Shown here: positions 1-5,463 of the stretch, in pieces
Numbering within the stretch: position 1 is the stretch's first letter
Layout of the letters: each line of letters begins with the position of its first letter
Origin: Prevotellaceae bacterium
GTDB taxonomy: Bacteria > Bacteroidota > Bacteroidia > Bacteroidales > Paludibacteraceae
Assembly (NCBI GenBank): GCA_031255055.1
Contig: JAIRTG010000216.1
Location: 1 to 5,478 of the forward strand
DNA: 5,478 nt
Direction: 5' to 3'
The notes under the pieces: model-generated
Databases searched by the model: none
What the model saw: only the letters and a program-made list of their open reading frames with translations
What the model was told of the DNA's origin: nothing
Made by a program: the position numbers and the translations under genes

Positions 1-87
1 TTAGTGATTAGCAAGTTCGCCATGTTTAATCATTAATGATTAATTGTTAATCACTAAACACTAATCACTAATCACTATTTAATCACT
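1..87. repeat. AT-rich heptamer repeat cluster with inverted arms
   Basis: The heptamer AATCACT occurs at 49-55, 63-69, 70-76 and 81-87, with a variant AAACACT at 56-62. The inverse TTAGTGATTAG at 1-11 is a perfect 11-bp inverted match to CTAATCACTAA at 61-71. Between them lies a perfect 18-bp palindrome, TTAATCATTAATGATTAA, at 26-43. A related element lies at 1465-1521 on the other side of the broken nuclease gene; both share a core resembling TTCGCYATG followed by TTAATCA. The left edge is cut by the window start, so the element may be longer. Its function is unknown; it could be a dispersed intergenic repeat or a degenerate miniature mobile element. Confidence 0.7.
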
Positions 88-90
88 GTC

Positions 91-169
91 TTACGGGGCG
101 TTGCGGGGCAGCGCCCCGCAGAGGGGGTAGCGGAAGACGCCGTAGGCGGCTGAAGCGAGGGGGCGACTT
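91..169. other. GC-rich intergenic patch with strong hairpin
   Basis: This block is GC-rich inside otherwise AT-rich sequence. It contains a near-perfect hairpin with 8-bp arms TGCGGGGC (102-109) and GCCCCGCA (113-120) around the 3-nt loop AGC, and a smaller one, CGCC-GTA-GGCG, at 138-148. It has four tracts of at least four G (95-98, 105-108, 123-127, 159-163). No T tract follows the hairpin on either strand, so it does not look like a classical intrinsic terminator. The sharp composition change suggests a dispersed intergenic repeat of the REP type. I see no reading frame of protein-like character in it. Confidence 0.55.
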
Positions 170-181
170 CCCCCCCCCCCC
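170..181. repeat. Homopolymer run of 12 C
   Basis: Twelve consecutive C residues are followed directly by TAAAAAAAT. The run can pair with the GGGGG tract at 159-163 across a 6-nt loop. Such a run is prone to length change by polymerase slippage and also to sequencing or assembly error. It lies about 210 bases before the nuclease pseudogene and in no credible reading frame, so a phase-variation role is not supported by what is visible. Confidence 0.85.
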
Positions 182-393
182 TAAAAAAATCTCTTCTCTT
201 CTTAGTATTTTGTGTTTATTGTGTAGTTTTGTTACTGTAATAAACAAGTTATCGGCAAGCGGTGGTACGGTAAAGCGAAACGATAAGTAAAACAAGAATA
301 AACATAAAATAGAGAAACACAATGAAAAAGTACGTTTTCGTAGTAAGGAAAAGATGAGTTGCCGGAAAAAGCAATTGAAGTAATAAACATACA
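182..393 (+). other. AT-rich gene-free leader before the nuclease pseudogene
   Basis: No protein-like reading frame is visible here. An 11-codon frame at 322-357 encodes MKKYVFVVRKR, but nothing supports its expression. Two matches to the Bacteroidota -7 box TAnnTTTG occur nearby: TAGTTTTG at 224-231 and TATCTTTG at 402-409, the latter already inside the annotated frame. Neither has a TTG box at the usual 19-21 nt spacing, so promoter assignment is weak. A 6-bp inverted pair TTATCG/CGATAA lies at 249-254 and 281-286. Confidence 0.4.
224..231 (+). promoter_or_regulatory. Possible -7 box for the nuclease pseudogene
   Basis: TAGTTTTG matches the Bacteroidota -7 consensus TAnnTTTG. No TTG lies at the expected distance upstream, so only half of the promoter is recognisable. 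If used, it would give an untranslated leader of roughly 150 nt before the start at 394. In AT-rich sequence such a match can arise by chance. Confidence 0.2.
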
Positions 394-885
394 ATGAGCG
401 ATATCTTTGAAAGAAAAAATATAAATATGCAACTTCGTAGAGAACAAGAATTTTCCGACATAATTTCACTAATAAAGCAATCTCAGTGGAACGCCGTTAA
501 ATCCGTAAACAAAGAACTGATTGATTTATACTGGAATGTGGGTAGATATATTCACGAGCGAATGGAAAATGCCGATTGGGGACAATCCGTAGTGAAAGAA
601 CTCGCTAATTATTTACAAAAGCAGGATCCCTCTTTAAAAGGATTTTCGGATAAAAACCTTTGGAGGATGAAACAATTTTATGAAACATACAAGAATGAAT
701 CAAGACTCTCAGCACTGCTGAGAGAAATTAGTTGGACGAACAACCTCACAATTCTCAGCCGAGCAAAAACAGTCGAAGAAAAAGAATTTTACATTCACCT
801 ATCTATCCAAGAAAGATATAGCTCTCGAGAATTAGAACGTCAAATTAATAGTGGAGTGTATGAGCGAACAATGATTGGAAATTAA
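394..885 (+). CDS. DUF1016 N-terminal domain fragment (163 aa)
   Basis: This fragment carries the complete N-terminal domain of YhcG-type proteins. Recognisable blocks are DIISLIKQSQWNAVKSVNKE (about residues 22-41), LYWNVGRYIHERM, the tract GFSDKNLWRMKQFYETY (about 83-99), LLREISWTNNLTILSRAKT (about 108-126) and YSSRELERQINSGVYERTM near the end. The domain is mostly helical and is thought to mediate DNA binding or assembly rather than catalysis. It stops at TAA 883-885 without the nuclease domain. The first ATG is at 394; an in-frame ATG at 427 gives MQLRREQEF and is equally possible, because most family members begin close to the DIISLI block and neither start has a Shine-Dalgarno. If made, the fragment would lack the catalytic site. 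Confidence 0.75.
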   Translation: MSDIFERKNINMQLRREQEFSDIISLIKQSQWNAVKSVNKELIDLYWNVGRYIHERMENADWGQSVVKELANYLQKQDPSLKGFSDKNLWRMKQFYETYKNESRLSALLREISWTNNLTILSRAKTVEEKEFYIHLSIQERYSSRELERQINSGVYERTMIGN

Positions 886-922
886 AAAATATCCACTTCT
901 CTAAAAACTACGTATCCAAACA

Positions 923-1405
923 TTGCAAATGCCTTTAAAGATAGCTATATATTTTGAATTTCTTGGCCTACCCGAATCGCATTCTGAGAAAGAATTGCAA
1001 AAAGGGTTGATTACACAGTTAAAAAACTTTATTCTCGAACTGGGAAAAGATTTTCTTTTAGTTGGTGAGGAGTATCGACTTCAGGTTGGGAACGGAGACT
1101 TTTTTGTTGATTTATTGTTCTTTCATAGAGGTTTACAATGTTTGGTAGCATTTGAACTGAAAGCAGACAAGTTTAAACCGGAACATTTAGGTCAACTTAA
1201 TTTTTACTTGGAAGCTTTGGATCGAGATGTCAGAAAACCAAATGAAAATCCCAGTATCGGAATATTATTGTGTAAAGATAAAGACAACGAAGTCGTAGAA
1301 TACGCATTGAGTCGTTCTTTATCCCCGACAATGGTATCCGAATATCAAACGCAATTGCCTGATAAAAAAAATTTACAACAGAAACTACACGAATTATTTG
1401 AATAA
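923..1405 (+). CDS. PDDEXK (YhcG C-terminal) nuclease domain fragment
   Basis: Homology begins at EFLGLPESHSEKELQKGLIT, from base 956; the preceding 11 residues from the TTG at 923 are an out-of-frame artefact, so a genuine start here is doubtful. The fragment is the C-terminal nuclease domain. The predicted active site follows the PDDEXK pattern: Asp63 in DFFVDLLFFHRG, Glu78 and Lys80 in FELKADKF, and Gln91 in GQLNFYL. The segments KPNENPSIGILLCKDKDNEVV and EYALSRSLSP are typical of the family and complete its C-terminus. All key residues are retained although the frame is detached from its N-terminal half. It could be translated only by internal initiation or by readthrough plus frameshifting, neither of which is supported by a ribosome binding site. 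Confidence 0.72.
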   Translation: MQMPLKIAIYFEFLGLPESHSEKELQKGLITQLKNFILELGKDFLLVGEEYRLQVGNGDFFVDLLFFHRGLQCLVAFELKADKFKPEHLGQLNFYLEALDRDVRKPNENPSIGILLCKDKDNEVVEYALSRSLSPTMVSEYQTQLPDKKNLQQKLHELFE

Positions 1406-1415
1406 AAAGAAAATA

Positions 1416-1448
1416 CACAGCACATAACAAGCGGTTTGGCACAGCACA
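1416..1448. repeat. 9-bp direct repeat after the nuclease pseudogene
   Basis: CACAGCACA occurs at 1416-1424 and again at 1440-1448, 24 bases apart start to start, with TAACAAGCGGTTTGGC between the copies. It begins 10 bases after the pseudogene stop. The intervening AAGCGGT also occurs at 257-263 on the upstream side. It could be a footprint of insertion or a piece of a dispersed repeat; the sequence does not decide. Confidence 0.45.
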
Positions 1449-1464
1449 AGGCAGGGTGCGCTAT

Positions 1465-1521
1465 TTAGTGTTTAGCGATTAGTGATGAGTGCGGATTCGC
1501 TATGATTAATCACTAAACACG
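1465..1521. repeat. Second heptamer inverted-repeat element
   Basis: The left arm GTGTTTAGCGATT (1468-1480) and the right arm AATCACTAAACAC (1508-1520) form a 12-of-13 inverted repeat around a 27-nt centre. The left side reads as diverged heptamers AGTGTTT, AGCGATT, AGTGATG and AGTGCGG; the right side as AATCACT and AAACACG. TGATTAATCA (1503-1512) is a perfect palindrome. The core from 1496 matches the core from 16 in the upstream cluster at 18 of 21 positions, so the two elements are related. A further inverted pair CGGATTCG (1492-1499) and CGAATCCG (1538-1545) overlaps it. Confidence 0.65.
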
Positions 1522-1608
1522 ATTAAGGTTGAATCACGAATCCGAATAACGGTGCATCCGCCGAAGGCAACATCTCAAAGCACGGTTGCTGTTACTAAAC
1601 ACTCGTCA

Positions 1609-1650
1609 GTGTAGGAAGCAATTCCTGCACATTTACCATATTTTGTGCAG
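1609..1650 (+). terminator. GCAA-loop hairpin with overlapping alternative hairpin
   Basis: GTGTAGGAA (1609-1617) and TTCCTGCAC (1622-1630) form a 9-bp stem with one G-U pair, closed by GCAA, a GNRA-type tetraloop. Downstream, ATTTACCATATTTT offers only a weak T tract. CTGCAC (1625-1630) can instead pair with GTGCAG (1645-1650), so the two hairpins exclude each other. It lies after the nuclease pseudogene and just before the etfB promoter, a good place for a terminator, but the T tract is poor and the call is tentative. Confidence 0.35.
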
Positions 1651-1656
1651 AAACAT

Positions 1657-1687
1657 ATTGTGTCCCCAACAAAAAATAGTACATTTG
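1657..1687 (+). promoter_or_regulatory. Bacteroidota-type promoter for the etf operon
   Basis: ATTG at 1657-1660 supplies the -33 box and TACATTTG at 1680-1687 is an exact match to the -7 consensus TAnnTTTG, separated by 19 nt, the expected spacing. Transcription would start near 1692, leaving an untranslated leader of about 50 nt before the ATG at 1743. The leader is very AT-rich and has no Shine-Dalgarno, as is common in this phylum. This is the only well-spaced promoter I see in the window. Confidence 0.65.
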
Positions 1688-1742
1688 TCGGAATTTTGAA
1701 AAAACGTACCAAAATAATTTAATTTTAAAAGTAACAACAAAT

Positions 1743-2615
1743 ATGAGTTTCAACATTGTAGTTCTTGCCAAACAAGTGCCCGATACGCGCAACGTGGGAA
1801 AAGATGCGATGAAAGCCGATGGAACAGTCAATCGCGCCGCACTGCCCGCTATCTTCAATCCCGAAGATTTGAATGCGTTGGAACAAGCGCTTCGTTTAAA
1901 GGAAAAAATGAAAGGTGTAACTGTGAATGTCCTCACGATGGGACCCGCCAGAGCTGCCGAAATTGTTCGCGAAAGCCTGTACCGTGGAGCCGACTGCGGA
2001 TGTGTGTTGAGCGGACGTGAATTTGCCGGTTCCGATACCCTGGCTACTTCTTACGCACTTTCGTGCGCTATCCGCAAAATGGGTAAAGTCGATCTGATTG
2101 TCTGCGGACGGCAGGCTATCGATGGCGATACGGCACAAGTAGGCCCACAGGTGGCCGAAAAGTTAGGCCTGCCGCAAATTACATACGCGGAAGAAATTCA
2201 GCAGATAACAGACGGAACGATCACCGTTAAACGCCGTCTTGAACGAGGCGTGGAAGTCGTCAAAGGACCGTTACCGATGCTGGTCACAGTCAATGGCTCG
2301 GCTGCCCCCTGTCGCCCGCGACACGCAAAACTGACCGTCAAGTATAAACGAGCCGCAACCCCTTCGGAACAACAAGAAAAAGATGTCGACTACGGCAACC
2401 TTTATACTACATGTCCCTATCTGAATATCAACGAATGGGGAACAGGCGATATCGAACACGAATCCAAATGGCTCGGATTGAGCGGATCGCCGACAAAAGT
2501 AAAACAAATCGAAAGCGTTGTCTTCGCCGCAAAAGAAAGTAAAAAACTCTCGCCGGCCGATAGCGATATCGAAGATTTAATGAAAGAGTTAATTGTTAAT
2601 CATACCATTGGGTAA
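1743..2615 (+). CDS. etfB: Electron transfer flavoprotein beta subunit
   Basis: EtfB is the smaller-domain partner of EtfA; the heterodimer carries electrons in the cytoplasm to or from acyl-CoA dehydrogenases. The 290-residue length is normal for this phylum. The N-terminus MSFNIVVLAKQVPDTRNV is the typical first strand and loop. Residues 121-135, CGRQAIDGDTAQVGP, form the nucleotide-binding signature. This motif resembles EtfB of electron-bifurcating ETFs, which bind a second FAD, and differs from the mitochondrial AMP-binding type, which has D-D-C-N-Q-T-G in this region; the bifurcating assignment is therefore an inference. Residues 187-193 (AAPCRPR) and the C-terminal helix are the usual contacts with EtfA and the dehydrogenase. 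It is first in the operon, 13 nt before etfA, with a well-placed promoter upstream. ATG 1743 is chosen because it gives the family N-terminus. Confidence 0.96.
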   Translation: MSFNIVVLAKQVPDTRNVGKDAMKADGTVNRAALPAIFNPEDLNALEQALRLKEKMKGVTVNVLTMGPARAAEIVRESLYRGADCGCVLSGREFAGSDTLATSYALSCAIRKMGKVDLIVCGRQAIDGDTAQVGPQVAEKLGLPQITYAEEIQQITDGTITVKRRLERGVEVVKGPLPMLVTVNGSAAPCRPRHAKLTVKYKRAATPSEQQEKDVDYGNLYTTCPYLNINEWGTGDIEHESKWLGLSGSPTKVKQIESVVFAAKESKKLSPADSDIEDLMKELIVNHTIG

Positions 2616-2628
2616 TTTATCGGAAGAA

Positions 2629-3648
2629 ATGAACAACATATTCGTCTATCTCGAAATAGAAGATGGCATTGCAGGCGATGTCAGCTTGGAACTGTTGACC
2701 AAAGGACGTTCTTTGGCCGATCAGTTGAATTGTAAACTGGAAGCCGTTGCGGCAGGTCACCACCTCGACAAGATCGGTAAACAGGTGTTCCCCTACGGCG
2801 TGGATACCCTCTATCTGGCCGACGATAAACGGCTGGCACCCTACACTTCGCTCCCACACACGTCGTTGCTGGTGAATCTTTTCAAAGAAAAAAAACCGCA
2901 AATCGCACTGATGGGCGCTACGTCGGTCGGTCGCGATTTGGGACCGCGCGTTTCGTCGGCGCTGTTCAGCGGACTGACGGCCGACTGTACTTCACTCGAA
3001 ATCGGTAACTATCAGGACAAAAAAGCCGGAAAAACATACGAAAATCTGCTCTATCAGATACGACCCGCTTTCGGCGGAAACATTGTAGCCACGATCGTAA
3101 ACCCCGAATGCCGTCCGCAAATGGCAACCGTCCGCGAAGGCGTGATGAAAAAAGAAATCAAAGACGAAAACTATAAAGGCGAAACACAACAACTCGACGT
3201 TTCAAACTACGTTTCGGATGCCGACTTTGTCATCGAAATCATCGAACGCCATATCGAAAAGTCGAAAGTCAACCTGAAATCGGCTCCGATCATTGTTTCG
3301 GGCGGTTATGGCGTCGGGTCTCCCGAAAACTTTCAACTGCTGTACGAACTGGCCAATGTGCTGGGCGGAGAAGTCGGCGCTTCACGCGCTGCCGTCGACG
3401 CGGGACTGGCCGACCACGAACGCCAAATCGGACAGACCGGTACAACCGTGCGACCGAAACTGTATATCGCCTGTGGCATTTCGGGACAGATTCAACACAT
3501 CGCCGGTATGCAGGAAAGCGCCATGATTATCTCGATCAACAGCGACCCCAATGCACCGATCAACACCATTGCCAACTATGTAATCACCGGAACAATCGAA
3601 GAAGTGATTCCGAAAATGATTAAGTATTATAAAAAAAACAGTAAGTAG
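2629..3648 (+). CDS. etfA: Electron transfer flavoprotein alpha subunit
   Basis: EtfA supplies the mobile FAD domain of the ETF heterodimer. I place the start at ATG 2629 (339 residues, MNNIFVYLEIEDG), which begins at the first family strand. The frame is open back to a TTG at 2593, but that would overlap etfB and add 12 unrelated residues. GGAAG at 2622-2626 is purine-rich but only 2 nt from the ATG. Residues 1 to about 190 are the N-terminal ETF domain (MGATSVGRDLGPRVS at 95-109). Residues about 215-330 are the FAD domain: VSGGYGVGSPENF (223-235), ASRAAVDAG (251-259), IGQTGTTVRP (267-276), LYIACGISGQIQH (278-290) and SINSDPNAP (302-310). Tyr replaces the commoner Arg in GGRG, and ANY (315-317) stands where many members have ADY. 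The end YYKKNSK fits Bacteroidota EtfA. It should be co-transcribed with etfB. Confidence 0.96.
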   Translation: MNNIFVYLEIEDGIAGDVSLELLTKGRSLADQLNCKLEAVAAGHHLDKIGKQVFPYGVDTLYLADDKRLAPYTSLPHTSLLVNLFKEKKPQIALMGATSVGRDLGPRVSSALFSGLTADCTSLEIGNYQDKKAGKTYENLLYQIRPAFGGNIVATIVNPECRPQMATVREGVMKKEIKDENYKGETQQLDVSNYVSDADFVIEIIERHIEKSKVNLKSAPIIVSGGYGVGSPENFQLLYELANVLGGEVGASRAAVDAGLADHERQIGQTGTTVRPKLYIACGISGQIQHIAGMQESAMIISINSDPNAPINTIANYVITGTIEEVIPKMIKYYKKNSK

Positions 3649-3762
3649 AACCATCAGCGGTCGGGATGACCGGAACTGCAACGTGTGAACCAAAACGGAT
3701 AAACCGTCGGACATACCGAACGTTACCCATCATCCTGCTGCCCAATCCCAAAAATAAAGAAT
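3649..3762 (+). other. etfA to dehydrogenase spacer with small hairpins
   Basis: This 114-nt gap has two short inverted repeats: CGGTC (3658-3662) with GACCG (3668-3672), loop GGGAT, and ACGG (3695-3698) with CCGT (3704-3707), loop ATAAA. No T tract follows either and no TAnnTTTG box is present, so neither a terminator nor a separate promoter is supported. Readthrough from etfA is the simplest reading; the hairpins could set transcript stability or relative expression. AAAATAAAGA just before ATG 3763 is the A-rich start context. Confidence 0.45.
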
Positions 3763-5463
3763 ATGGCTAACTTTTTTTTAGATAATCCGGCCTTAAAATT
3801 CCAGCTCCGACACGATTTGATGCAACACATCGTCGAACTGAAAGAGCGGAATTATGCCGACAAAGATAACTATGATTATGCTTCACGCGATTTTGAAGAC
3901 ACCATCGACAATTACGAAAAAGTCCTCGAAATTGTAGGCGAAATCTGCGGCGAAATAATCGCGCCGAATGCCGAAAACGTCGACCACGACGGCCCGCAAG
4001 TAGAGAACAACCGCGTTGTTTACGCGCCGGGAACGCAACAAAATCACGATACGCTGGCACAGGCCGGACTATACGGCATGTCGTTGCCGCGCAAATACGG
4101 CGGTATGAACTTCTCGATGATACCATACGTCATGGCGGCCGAACTTGTTTCGCGTGCCGACGCCGGATTTGCCAACATTTGGGGGTTGCAGGACTGCGCC
4201 GAAACGATTCAGGAATTTGCTTCGGAAGCGATCAAAGACGAATTTCTGCCCCGTGTATGCAAAGGCGAAACCTGCTCGATGGACCTGACCGAACCCGATG
4301 CCGGTTCCGACCTGCAAGCCGTACAGCTCAAAGCAACCGAAAAAGACGGCCAATGGGTGTTGAACGGCGTCAAACGCTTCATCACCAACGGCGACGCACA
4401 GATTAAACTAGTGTTGGCACGTTCCGAAGAAGGGACAAGCGACGGACGAGGACTTTCTTATTTTGTGGTAGACAATCAACACGACGACAAAATCAAAGTA
4501 CGCCGCATCGAAAACAAACTCGGTATCAAAGGCTCGCCTACTTGCGAACTGGTATTCACAAATGTGCCTGCGAAACTGGTAGGCGCCCGTCGTTTAGGGC
4601 TGATAAAATACGTGATGTCGTTGATGAACGGTGCTCGTTTAGGGGTTGGCGCTCAATCGGTAGGCCTTTCTCACGCGGCCTGCGAAGAAGCATTGGCCTA
4701 TGCCAAAGACCGTCGTCAGTTCGGAAAGGCGATTATCGAATTTCCGGCTGTTTACGAACTGGTTTCGATGATGAAGGCAAAACTCGACGCTTCACGTGCA
4801 CTGCTCTACGAAACGACCCGCTTTGTGGATGTTTACAAAGCATGGGAAGCCATCGAAGCCGAACGCAAACTTGCGCCCGAAGAAAAAGCCGAATACAAGG
4901 AATACCAAAAAAAGGCAGACGCTTTCACACCGATGCTGAAAATGTTTGCCAGCGAATATGCCAATCAGAACGCCTACGATTGCATTCAGGTGCACGGCGG
5001 TTCGGGATTTATGAAAGATTACGCCTGTGAACGCCTCTATCGTGACGCTCGCATCCTGACCATCTACGAAGGTACTTCGCAATTACAGGTTGTTGCGGCC
5101 ATCCGCCACGTCACCACCGGCACATATCTGAAACGTATCCGCGAGTACGAAACGACACCGATCGGTCCGGCGTTCGATTCTTTACGTAAACGTCTGACGG
5201 CAATGACCGGATTATACGAAAAAGCCGTTACGCAAGTCACCGAGTCGAAAAACAGCGAATACCTCGATTTTTGCGCCCGCCGTCTGGTCGAGATGGCAGG
5301 ACATATTCTGATGGGCTATCTGCTGGTCATCGACGCAAGTCGCGACGACATGTTCCGCAAGTCGGCCGAGATTTATTTGAATTACGGTGAAGCCGAAGTC
5401 CGCAAACATGCCGAATTTATCAACGCCTTCAAACAGGAAGAAGTCGATCTGTATAAAATCTGA
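3763..5463 (+). CDS. Acyl-CoA dehydrogenase, long form (566 aa)
   Basis: This FAD enzyme introduces the alpha-beta double bond in acyl-CoA, or reduces it in the reverse direction, exchanging electrons with ETF. Residues about 50-160 are the N-terminal helical domain. Residues 172-210 contain the beta-domain signature (MDLTEPDAGSD, then WVLNGVKRFITNG). RRQFGKAIIEFPAVY (318-331) and IQVHGGSGFMKDYACERLYR (408-427) are the C-terminal helical core with FAD contacts. Glu436 in IYEGTSQLQ is the expected catalytic base, and the alternative position used by isovaleryl-CoA dehydrogenase is Ala291 before Arg292. It differs from 380-residue butyryl-CoA dehydrogenases by a charged helical insert at about 360-388 and a C-terminal extension of about 115 residues (452-566), as in FadE5/DmdC-like long forms. 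The etf genes immediately upstream indicate its electron partner. Short-chain acyl-CoA is plausible, but the substrate is not shown. Confidence 0.93.
   Translation: MANFFLDNPALKFQLRHDLMQHIVELKERNYADKDNYDYASRDFEDTIDNYEKVLEIVGEICGEIIAPNAENVDHDGPQVENNRVVYAPGTQQNHDTLAQAGLYGMSLPRKYGGMNFSMIPYVMAAELVSRADAGFANIWGLQDCAETIQEFASEAIKDEFLPRVCKGETCSMDLTEPDAGSDLQAVQLKATEKDGQWVLNGVKRFITNGDAQIKLVLARSEEGTSDGRGLSYFVVDNQHDDKIKVRRIENKLGIKGSPTCELVFTNVPAKLVGARRLGLIKYVMSLMNGARLGVGAQSVGLSHAACEEALAYAKDRRQFGKAIIEFPAVYELVSMMKAKLDASRALLYETTRFVDVYKAWEAIEAERKLAPEEKAEYKEYQKKADAFTPMLKMFASEYANQNAYDCIQVHGGSGFMKDYACERLYRDARILTIYEGTSQLQVVAAIRHVTTGTYLKRIREYETTPIGPAFDSLRKRLTAMTGLYEKAVTQVTESKNSEYLDFCARRLVEMAGHILMGYLLVIDASRDDMFRKSAEIYLNYGEAEVRKHAEFINAFKQEEVDLYKI

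Larger units (their letters stand above)
394..1405 (+). pseudogene. Broken YhcG/DUF1016-family PDDEXK nuclease gene
   Basis: The two partial frames at 394-885 and 923-1405 are the N- and C-terminal halves of one YhcG/DUF1016 protein. Two lesions separate them. A TAA stop at 883-885 follows YERTMIGN, where the family usually continues with a residue such as Gln (one base change, CAA to TAA, would explain it). The frame then continues with family-like residues (PNIANAFKDSYIF) up to TTT at 952-954, where one extra T (run 952-955) shifts into the frame starting EFLGLPE at 956. Repairing both gives about 336 residues, a normal length for the family. The PDDEXK residues are intact in the second half (Asp, then Glu-x-Lys, then Gln), so the damage looks recent. 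The family is predicted to have nuclease activity and often sits near restriction-modification genes; none is visible here. The gene is more AT-rich than the etf operon, suggesting acquisition by transfer. Confidence 0.85.

Noticed and set aside
1..87. CRISPR array from the regular short repeats
   Set aside because: The repeats are 7 bases with no unique spacers, and no cas genes are visible.
102..120. GC hairpin as an intrinsic terminator
   Set aside because: No U tract follows on either strand.
322..357. Eleven-codon frame MKKYVFVVRKR as a possible leader peptide
   Set aside because: It has no ribosome binding site, no attenuator structure after it and no reason for a leader peptide before a nuclease gene.
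83..469. Minus-strand frame of 128 codons over the GC-rich block and leader
   Set aside because: The translation is low-complexity, has no family character and runs through the C12 run and hairpin block; it also overlaps the nuclease gene start.
1416..1480. Integron attC-like site around CATAACAAGCGGTTTGGC
   Set aside because: A TAAC core is present, but no matching GTTRRRY partner or foldable imperfect stem of attC size was found, and no integrase is in view.
1595..1936. Minus-strand frame overlapping the start of etfB
   Set aside because: It is a shadow of the strong etfB coding frame and shows no recognisable protein features.
4542..5030. Plus-strand frame of 162 codons inside the dehydrogenase gene
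   Set aside because: It is an out-of-frame shadow, rich in Arg and Ser, within a clearly conserved acyl-CoA dehydrogenase sequence.
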